Position numbers and translations under genes: made by a program
The notes under the pieces: generated by a model
The model's database searches: none
Told to the model about the DNA's origin: nothing
The model's input: only the letters and a program-made list of their open reading frames with translations
Shown: positions 43,955 through 53,800 of the stretch, piece by piece
Layout of the letters: each line of letters starts with the position of its first letter
How positions within the stretch are numbered: the stretch's first letter is position 1
Source: Chloroflexota bacterium
GTDB lineage: Bacteria > Chloroflexota > UBA11872 > UBA12225
DNA length: 60,513 nt
Direction of reading: 5' to 3'
NCBI GenBank assembly: GCA_030447525.1
Contig: JAUJOR010000008.1
Coordinates: 12,153-72,665 of the forward strand

Positions 43955-44755
43955 ATGGTGGACCGCTTGCGTTACTGGGGGGAGCAGCTCACCAGCATCA
44001 AGAGCCTGGTCAGCGCCGGGGCGGCCGCCGCCGGGCTGGTGGGCTGGGCGACGACGCACCACCCGGCCTTTGGCTGGCTGATGCTCGCCGGCGGGGGGGT
44101 CTGGACGGCGCTGATGTATTACCTGGGGGCCGCCGGCCGGGGCAACGCCTCCCTCGTCCCGCAGCGGGGCGACGCCGTGCGCGAGGTGGAGCGGGCCCTC
44201 AAGCGCTATCCCATGCCTCGGGACGAGGACGACCGGGCGCAATGGCTGCAGCGAGAGACGCAGTTACGTCGCATCGTGGAGCTGGAAAAGCTGATCTTCA
44301 CCGACCTGCCGGCAACGTCCAGCGGGGTGAGCTTGCTCAGCCCGGAGCAGCAGCTCGAAGTCAGTGAGTTCGTCGACCAGGCGGTGGAGCTCTCCCGACG
44401 CCGGGGGCTACTGATTCGCGCCCTGATGGCGAATCCGCGGGGCCAGCTGGAGGACGAGCTGCGCCGTCTGATCCGGCGCCGCCAGGAGCAGAGCGAACGC
44501 GTGCGGGACGAGCTTGACGAGCTGATCGCCCTGAAGCGAGAGCAGGCCGAGCGGATCGAGCGCTGGATGGAAGACCTCCGGCTCACGGAGATCAACCTCG
44601 ACCAGATCGAGACCTTTCTGCGCGCCGTGGCCTACGATCAGGCGGTGACGCCCACCACCGTCAGCGAGCGCATCGGCCGCCTCAAGACCCGGGTGCAGGC
44701 CCGGAAGGAGTCGGTCGAGGAGTTGGAGCGCCGGATCAACGAGGCCGTGGGGTAA
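43955..44755 (+). CDS. Membrane protein with long cytoplasmic coiled coil
   Basis: 266 residues, family not recognised. Two membrane helices at residues 17-33 and 39-58 (VSAGAAAAGLVGWA; FGWLMLAGGGVWTALMYYLG) precede a long charged helical region with strong heptads (QLEDELRRLIRRRQEQSERV, DELDELIALKREQAERIERW, RLKTRVQARKESVEELERRI). It could serve as the membrane anchor for the PspA-like coiled coil two genes upstream. ATG 43955 has only a weak ribosome site (TAGGTG). A palindrome sits 17 bp upstream. The glucan synthase gene begins 115 bp downstream. Confidence 0.65.
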   Translation: MVDRLRYWGEQLTSIKSLVSAGAAAAGLVGWATTHHPAFGWLMLAGGGVWTALMYYLGAAGRGNASLVPQRGDAVREVERALKRYPMPRDEDDRAQWLQRETQLRRIVELEKLIFTDLPATSSGVSLLSPEQQLEVSEFVDQAVELSRRRGLLIRALMANPRGQLEDELRRLIRRRQEQSERVRDELDELIALKREQAERIERWMEDLRLTEINLDQIETFLRAVAYDQAVTPTTVSERIGRLKTRVQARKESVEELERRINEAVG

Positions 44756-44869
44756 GGGGCTGGCGGGCACTTGACAGGTGTATCGACAGTCGACAGGCAA
44801 ATTACAACCGTATCAGCGTATCACTAGAAGTACGGTACGATCAGCCGTAGGCTAAGATACGGACGGCAC

Positions 44870-47800
44870 GTGGCGAACGCGCGCGCGACGATTCTCGCCT
44901 TCTTCCCGGATCAGGCTAGCGCCTCCCAGGCGCTGCGGCAGGTGCGTCGCGATGGCTTCCGGCGGGCCGCGGCCGTGCAGCACCTCCAGGCCAGTCGCAC
45001 CGTGGTGCTGGACAACGACGTCTCACCTGGGGTGGGCGCTCTTGTGGGCGGCGCCGTCGCGGTGGGAGTCCTGGCCATCTTCGTGTCGCGTCCAGCCCTT
45101 GCCCCCACCCTCAACGCCGCCTGGTGGATGATGGCCGTGTTGCTGGCCGTGTTCGGGGGGGCGGCCGGGTGGCTCGTGGCCCGCCAGCTAGACTTCGGGG
45201 TCGACGGCCGGACGCTGGCGCGCTTACGGCGCTGGGTCATGCCCCGGGAAACGCTCCTGATCGTGGAGGCCCCCCTGGCCCGCGGCACGGACGTGCTGGC
45301 TGTCCTGCGCCGGACAGAAGGGGCGCAGGGGACGCAGCCGGCGATCTTCGTCTTGCGCCCCCCGGCCACTGTGGGTCCGCCGGCCGTCGGAGGCAGCGAG
45401 GGGATGCGCCTGGGGCGTTTCACCACCGAGCAGCTGGAGCGCCACGCCGCCAGCCTGGCCGCCGGCCACCAGATCGCCCCCGGCCGGGTGCGCCGGCATC
45501 GCTTGTGGGCCGGACTGCGGGCCAGCGAGCAGACGATCAACGCGATTAACGCCGGCCTGTCCGATGCGGTGCACCTGGAGCAAAGCATCTCCCTGGCCGC
45601 CGAGTGGCTCCTGGACAATGCCTACATCGTCCGCCGGCATGTCGCCGACGTGCGGCGCAACCTCTCCAGGGGCTTCTACAACGTCTTGCCGGTGCTGGAG
45701 GGAACGGCCCATTCCGGGCGCCCACGGATCTACGAGCTGGCCTTCGAGTTCGTCTCTCACACCGAGGCCGAGGTGCACGTCTCAGACGTGACCCGCTTCT
45801 TGCGCTCCTACCAGCAGAGCGTCCCACTGACCACCAGCGAGCTGTGGGCCATGCCCTTGATGCTGCGCCTGGCCTTGATCGAGAAGATTAGTGGCCTGGC
45901 CCTGGCCATCGACCGCCGCCAACATGAGCACGAGCTGGCCGACCTGTGGGCGAACCGCTTGCTCAGCGCCGCCCGCCGTGAGGCCGACCAGCTGCTGTTC
46001 ATCCTGGCGGAGCTGGCCCGCGAGCAGCCCAACCCAACGCCCTACCTGGCCGACCGATTGGTCAGTCAGCTGCAAGGAGAGGCCATCGCCCTCGATCCCA
46101 TCCGCGCCTGGCTGGAGCGCAAGATGGGGGCGCCGGTGACGGAGGTGGTGCAGCAGGAGCAGCTGCGACACGCCGCCGACCAGGTGACCATCGCCAGCGC
46201 CATCGGCAGCTTGCGCCGCCTCTCCAGCGTGGACTGGCGGGACGTATTCGAGCAAGTCAGTCCCGTGCACCAGATCCTGAGCGGCGACCCGGCCGGGGTC
46301 TACCTCTCGATGGACTTCGGGACGCGTGACCGGTACCGCCACGTAGTGGAGGAGATCGCCCGCTGGGCCAAGCGACACGAGGTAGAGGTCGCCAGCCTGG
46401 CTATCGAAATGGCTCGCTCCGCGGCCGGTCAAGGGCTTCCGGCCTCCGGTAGCGGGTCACAGCGAGCCACGCCGGCGTCCGCGCCAGACGTGAGACTGGA
46501 GACGCACGTCGGGTACTTCCTGATGGAAGCGCGCCCGGCGCTGGAGCGCCGGGCGCAGAGCCGCGTCCCGCTCAGCCGGCGCCTGGGACGCCGGGCGCTG
46601 GCCCGGCCGGCGCTGGTGTACGTCGGGAGCATCGCACTGCTGACCGGCGTTCTCCTGGCCGGGACCCTGGCGCTGGCCTGGCCGGCCGGCGTTGGGGTGT
46701 CCGCACTCCTGGTCATGAGCCTGCTGGCCACCTTGCCCCTAAGCGAGGTAACGGTGCAGGTGGTCAACTATGTAGCCACCAAGCTCCTGCCCCCTCGGGT
46801 GCTGCCCAAGCTCCTGTTCGAAGGAGGCGTGCCGGACGCCTGGCGCACCCTGGTGGTGGTGCCCATGCTGCTCCTCTCGCGAGAGGAGGTGCAGGAGGAG
46901 CTGGAGCGCCTGGAGATCCGCTTTCTGGGCAACCAGGACCCCAGGGTGCACTTCGCCCTGCTGGCCGACTTTCCCGACGCCCCGCAACCGGTGATGCCGG
47001 AGGATGCCTCGTTACTGGACGCCGCCGTCCAGGGGATTGTGGGGCTCAACGCCCGCTACCAGGGCAATCCCTTCTCCCTGTTATATCGACAGCGCCAGTG
47101 GAGCGGGACCGAGCGGGTCTGGATGGGGTGGGAGCGCAAGCGGGGCAAGCTGGAGGAGGTCAACCGCCTGCTGATCAGCAGGCAGCTCTCCGGTCAAGGG
47201 ACAGCTGCGGGTGAGGTGGGGCCGGAGGCGCTGGACGTGGGGCTCGAGCCCTACGATGTCACACCCAGCTCGCTGCAGCACGTCGGGGACGTGAGCAAGC
47301 TGGACGGGGTGCGCTTCGTCATCACCCTGGACTCGGACACGCAGCTCCCCCATGGAGCCGCCCGGCGGATGATCGAGACGCTGGCCCACCCCCTGAACCG
47401 GCCCCGGCTGGCGCCGGACGGCCAGACGGTGGCCGCCGGCTACACCATCATCCAGCCGCGGGTCACCACGACGCTCCCCAGCGCAACCGCCACCCGTTTC
47501 TCGCGCTTCTTCACCGATCCGGTGGGCACCGACCCCTACACCCAGGCCATCTCCGACGTCTACCAGGACCTGGCCGGGGAGGGGAGCTACATCGGCAAGG
47601 GCATCTACGACGTACGGATGTTCCACCGCCTGCTCGGGGGGCGGTTTCCCGATGCCCTGCTCCTGTCTCATGACCTGGTGGAAGGCTCCTACGTGCGGGT
47701 GGCGCTGGCCACCGACGTGGAGCTGTATGATCAGTTCCCCAGCAGCTACCTCGTCTACGCCGGGCGGCAGCACCGCTGGATCCGCGGCGACTGGCAGGTC

Positions 47801-50800
47801 GCCGACTGGTGCACGCCGCGCGTCCCCGGTGGACCGGCCCTGGGGCACCGCCGGGTGCCCAATCCCATCTCCACCTTCAACCGCTGGAAGATCTTTGACA
47901 ACCTGCGCCGCAGTCTGGTGCCGGTGGCCAGCCTGACCCTTCTGCTGATCGGCTGGCTCCTGGACGCCCGCATCGGCTCACTGTGGAGCGGGGTCATCGC
48001 GGCCCTGTATTTCTTGCCCCCGACGCTCGGTCTCCTGGGCTGGGTAACGTCGCAGCCACTGGCCTTGATCGTCCCGCACCGTGTCTGGCGAGGGTGGCAA
48101 GAGCAGACCACCGGGTGGGTGCGCGCTCTGTTCAGCCTCGCCCTCTTGCCCCACCAGGCCTACATCGCCCTGGACGCCATCGTGCGCGTCTTTGTGCGGC
48201 GCTGGATCACGCGCCGCGGGCTGATGCAATGGCAGACGGCACGCATGGCGCACCTCTCGTCCCGGCAACGCGAGCGCCGCTTCGTCTGGCGCTTGGGGGC
48301 GGTGAGCGTCCTGGCCCTCCTGGCCGGGGCGGCCGTGGCCCTGCGAGCACCGCAGGCCCTGCCGGCGGCCGTCCCGTTGCTCCTGCTGTGGGCCCTGGCC
48401 CCGATAGTGGTCGGCTGGCTGAACACCGGTCGCCGCCATCCCCTTACCCAGGTATTCAACGCCGGCGACCAGGCCATGCTCCACCGGCTGGCTCGCCAGA
48501 CCTGGCGCTACTTCGACGACCTGGTAGGGCCGCAGAGCAACTGGCTCCCGCCGGACAATTACCAGGAAGCCTTACGCGTCGAGGTGGCCCCGCGCACCTC
48601 GCCGACCAACATCGGCCTCTGGCTCTTGTCTGCCCTGGCCGCGCGGGACTTCGGCTACCTCACCCTCGACCAGGTGGTGGAGCGTAGCCTGGCCACCATG
48701 GAAACGCTGCTCCGGCTGGAGCGCTTCGAGGGCCACTTGCTCAACTGGTACCAGATCGAGACCCTGGAGCCGCTCCCCCCGCGCTACGTCAGCATGGTGG
48801 ACAGCGGCAATCTCCTGGCCAGCCTGTGGGCCGTGCGCCAGGGCTACGAAGAGATGCTCTCGGAGCCGGTGCTCGGGCCGGCGACCATCTATGGTCTGCG
48901 GGACACGCTGGCCTTGGTGCGGGAGGGGCTGGCGATGGCCCTGCCACCGGAGGCGGCGCGAGGGCGCGTCGCCCACCTCGTGGCCACCCTGGCCGGGCTC
49001 TTCGACGCCCCGCCGGATCAGCTGCCGGAGATCGTGCGCCGCATCAACGCCGCCGCCGGCCCGGCGCGGGAGCTCGTCCAGGCCCTCAACGGGGGCCGGG
49101 CGTCCGGCGCGCCTGAACCGCTCGCCGTCCCCCCGACGTACCCGGCCGGGCCGGCCCCCGGCGGGCCGGCGACGTCGGGAAACGGGACGGTAGCGCCGGC
49201 TCGTCAAGGGCCGCCCCTCGGTGGGCCGGCCGTGACAGCGCTCCCGGCGTCGGTCTCCCGGCTGGAGCACGAGTCGGCCCCGGAGCGGCAGGCGGCGTAC
49301 TGGGCGCGGCAGGTAGAGCGTCAGGTAGCGGCCGCCGTGGACGTCATTGGACGCTATCTATGGTGGGTCGAACCCCTGGTAAGCCAGCCGGAGGACCGGC
49401 TGAGGCCCCTGGGCGAGGCGGCCCTGGAGTGGCGGCGCCAGGCCCTCTCGCGCGCCCCCAGCCTGCGTGCCCTGGCCTCCGGGGAGTTCGGCCCGCTGAC
49501 TGCCCTGCTGGCCCTGCGGGCCTACGCCTCTGACCTGCCGGGTCCCCTCGGCGCCTGGCTGGAGCGGGTGGCGGAGGCGACCTCTCGCTCCCGCTGGCTG
49601 GCCGGCGAGCAGCTGGCGCGTGCCCAGCAGCTGATCGCTCAGACCGAGGACCTCTCTTCGGACATGAACATGCGCTTCCTCTACGACCCGGAGCGCAAGC
49701 TGTTTGCCATCGGATTCAACGTCTCCGAGCGGCGCATGGACACGTCGTTCTACGACCTGGTGGCGAGCGAGGCGCGGCTGGGGAGCTTCTGCTCCATCGC
49801 CCGGGGGGACGTCCCGGTGGAGCACTGGGTCAACCTCGGCCGGGCCTACGGCCTGGCCGAGGGACGGCGCGTGCTCCTCTCCTGGAGCGGGACGATGTTC
49901 GAGTACCTCATGCCCCTCCTGTTGACGCGCAGCTACGAGAACTCCCTCCTCGACGCCGCTGCTCACGCCACCGTGGCCTCCCAGATCGACTACGGCGTCA
50001 AGCGGGGCGTCCCGTGGGGCATCTCCGAGGCCGCGTTCGCCGCCGTGGACGGGAACCAGATCTACCAGTACCAGGCTTTCGGCGTCCCTGGCCTGGGGCT
50101 CAAGCGGGGCCTGGAAGACGATCTGGTAGTGGCCCCCTACGCCTCCACCCTGGCCCTTGGGATCGCCCCACGCGAGGCGGTGCGCAATCTGCGTCGCCTG
50201 GCCCGACTGGGGATGCGCGGGCCTTATGGCTACTACGAGTCGATCGACTACACCCCCCAGCGCCAGCCCGCCGGTGGGGGCGGTGTCATCGTCTACACCT
50301 ACATGGTGCACCACCAGGGCATGTCCCTCCTGGCCATCGATAACGCCCTGCACGATCAAGTCATGCAACGGCGCTTCCACGCCGACCCGTACGTCCGGGC
50401 GACTGAGCCATTGCTCTTCGAGCGCATCCCCATCGCCCCGCAGATGTCGGAGGGCGTCGCCCGCGGCGAGGCGCCCGTCCGGGGAGCGCCGTCCGGGGCA
50501 GCGGCGGGTGGCGTCGACGCTGTCAGCCGATTCGCCACGCCGGGCACCCCCACGCCCCGGACGCAGCTCCTGGCCAATGGGAGCTACGCCGTGATGGTCA
50601 CCAGCGCCGGGGGGGGATACAGCCGCTGGCGCGACTTCGACCTGATCCGCTGGCGGGCCGATACGACTCTGGACAACTGGGGTGCCTTTTATTACGTCAA
50701 GGACGTAGATCAGGGGGCCGTCTGGTCGGCCACCTACCAGCCGGTGCGCCGCCCTACGGCGCGGTACCTGGCGACGTTTACCGGTGCCCGCGTGGAGTTC

Positions 50801-53800
50801 GAGCGCCGCGACGCCGGGATCGGGACGCTCACCGAGATCGCCGTGTCCTCGGAAGACGACGTGGAGGTGCGGCGCTTGACTCTGGTCAACTACTCCAGCC
50901 GGGTGCGCCACCTGGAGGTCACCAGCTATCTCGAGCTGGCCCTGGCGCCACATGGCGCCGACGCCGCTCACCCAGCCTTTAGCAAGATGTTCATCCAGAC
51001 CGAGGCCGTGGCCGGACGGCCGGCCTTACTGGCCTGGCGTAAGCCCCGCACAACAAGCGATCCCCCCATCTGGGCGGGGCACGTCGTCGCCGTGGCGCCG
51101 GGAACCGAGATCACCGCCGTGCAGCACGAGACGGACCGGGCTTGCTTCATCGGGCGCGGGCGGAGCACGGAGAACCCGTCCGCCGTGGAGAGCGAGCTCA
51201 CCAACACCACCGGCTCGGTGCTCGACCCGATCTTCAGCCTGCGTGTGCGCCTCAGCCTCCAGCCCGGAGAGCGCGTGCCCCTGGCCTTCGTCACCGGGGC
51301 CGCCGACTCTCGCGAGCGAATCCTGGAGCTAATCGAGAAGTACCGCGACATCCGGGCCAGCGAGCGGGCGTTCGAGCTGGCCTGGTCGCAGGCGCAGCTC
51401 GAGCCCCGCCACCTGCGCGTCGCGGCCGAGGACCTCCAGCGCTACCAGCAGCTGGCCAGCTACATGCTCTTCCCCACCGACCGGCTGCGGGCCGGCGAGC
51501 GCCAGCTGCGCCAGAACCGCCTGGGGCAGTCCCATCTGTGGGCCTATGGCATCTCCGGCGACCTGCCCATCTTGCTGGTCACCATCGGGGCGGTGCGCGA
51601 CCTTGACTTAGTGAGAGAGGCCCTGATGGCCCATACCTACTGGCGCCTGCGGGGCTTCAAGTCCGACCTGGTCATCCTGGACGAGGAGGCCGCCGGGTAC
51701 GACCAGCCCCTGCGCGAGGAGCTGCGCAAGCTGATCCAGACGCACAGCCAGTACACCGGGATCGATCAACCGGGAGGGATCTTTCTCCGCGCCGCCGGGG
51801 CCATCCCTGCCGACGACCTGGCCGTGATCTTCGCCGCCGCCCGCGTTGTCCTGGTGGCCGCGCGCGGATCGTTGTTGCAGCAGCTCTCCCAGGTCGCACC
51901 GGCCGAGGGGGCCAAGCTCCCGCCTCCCCTGGCGGCCGGCCGGCGCTATGAAGAAGAGCCGTCACCCCCCTTGCCTTTTATGGAGCTGCCGTATTTCAAC
52001 GGCTTCGGCGGCTTCACCACCGACGGCCGGGAGTACGCCATCTACCTGGGACCGTTGGCTCAGACGCCCGCCCCGTGGGTCAACGTGATGGCCAATCCCG
52101 CCTTCGGGGCAATGATCACCGAGTCCGGGCAGGGGTTCGCCTGGTCGCAGAATAGCCAGAGCAACCGCTTGCTCCCCTGGTCGAACGACCCCGTGGTCGA
52201 CCCCACGGGGGATGCCATCTACGTCCGCGACGAGCATAGCGGGGTGTACTGGACTCCTACCCCGCTGCCGGTGCGCGAGCTGGACGCCTATCGCGCCCGC
52301 CACAGCCAGGGCTACACCGTGTTCGAGCACAACAGCCACGCCATCGAGCAAGAGCTGCTCACCTTTGTCCCGCTGGAATCCCAGCCGGTGAGTCCGGGCG
52401 TCACCGCAGGGGAGAGGGGCTGGGAGGCAGCGCCCGGCGGCCTTCCGGTGCGCCTGCAGCGCCTGCGCTTGACCAACCGTTCCTCGCGCCGGCGCCGTCT
52501 CTCGGTGACGTTCTTCGGGGAGTGGGTGCTGGGCGGGACGCGTGAAGAGACGCAGATGCACGTGGTCACGGCGTGGGACGCTGAGAGCCGGGCGCTCCTG
52601 GCGCGCAACGTCTTCCACCCGGACTTCGGCAACCGCGTCGCCTTCGCCGCCGTCAGCCTGCCGGCGGCCAGCTACACCGGAGATCGGGCGGAGTTCTTAG
52701 GGCGCAACGGCTCGCCCGCCCGCCCGGCGGCCATGGGGCGCCAGTCGCTCTCCGGGCGGGTGGGGGCCGGGCTCGACCCCTGCGCCGGCCTGCAAGTGGT
52801 GCTCGAGCTGGAGCCCGGCCAGGGCACCGAGGTGTCCTTCATGCTCGGGCAGGCGGCGGACCTGGCCGAGGCGCGGACCGTGGTGCGGCACTTCCGCGAC
52901 CCTGCCCGGGTAGAGGCGGCCCTGCAGGGGACGCGCGACTGGTGGGACCACCTCCTGGGGGCCGTCCAGGTAGAGACCCCCGACCTCTCGGTCAACTTCC
53001 TGCTCAACCGCTGGCTGCCGTACCAGACTCTCTCCTGCCGCATCTGGGGGCGCTCGGCCTTCTACCAGTCCGGCGGGGCATTCGGCTTCCGCGACCAGCT
53101 GCAGGACGCCATGGCCCTGGTGTACGCCGCGCCGCAGCTGGCCCGGGCGCAGATCGTGGCTGCGGCCGCCCACCAGTTCAAGGAGGGCGACGTCCAGCAC
53201 TGGTGGCACCCACAATCGGGTGCCGGGGTGCGCACGCGCTTCTCAGACGACCTGCTCTGGCTCCCGTACGTCACTGCCCATTACGTACGCACCACCGGAG
53301 ACGTCCAACTCTTGGACGAGGTGGCCCCGTTCCTGGAAGGCCGGCTGCTCGAGGGGCACGAGCACGAGATCTACTTCCCGCCCGACCAGGCGACCGAAGA
53401 TGGCACCCTCTTAGAGCACTGCCGGCGGGCCATCGCCAAGGGCCTGACCCGTGGCCCCCACGGCCTGCCCCTGATGGGCACGGGCGACTGGAACGACGGC
53501 ATGAACCTCGTCGGCGCCGGCGGCAAGGGGGAGAGCGTCTGGCTGGCCTGGTTCCTGATCGAGGTGCTCAACGGCTTCGCCGAGCTGCTGGAACGCCATG
53601 CCGGCGCATCACCGGCGCCGGCTCAGGGGCAGGTGGAGGCAGAGCTGACCGAGGCGCATCGCTGCCGCGAGCGGGCCCGGGAGCTGGCGTCAACCGTCGA
53701 GGCCGAGGCCTGGGACGGGGCCTGGTACCGGCGGGCCTACTTCGACGACGGGACGCCACTAGGCTCCAAGGAGAGCGACGAGGCCAAGATCGACTCCTTG

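Noticed and set aside
44771..44858. TTGACA at 44771-44776 as a promoter for the glucan synthase
   Set aside because: No acceptable -10 element at 16-18 bp; kept only as a weak hint.
49358..50971. 537-codon minus-strand frame inside the glucan synthase
   Set aside because: A high-GC antisense shadow; the plus strand carries continuous, recognisable glucan synthase domains.
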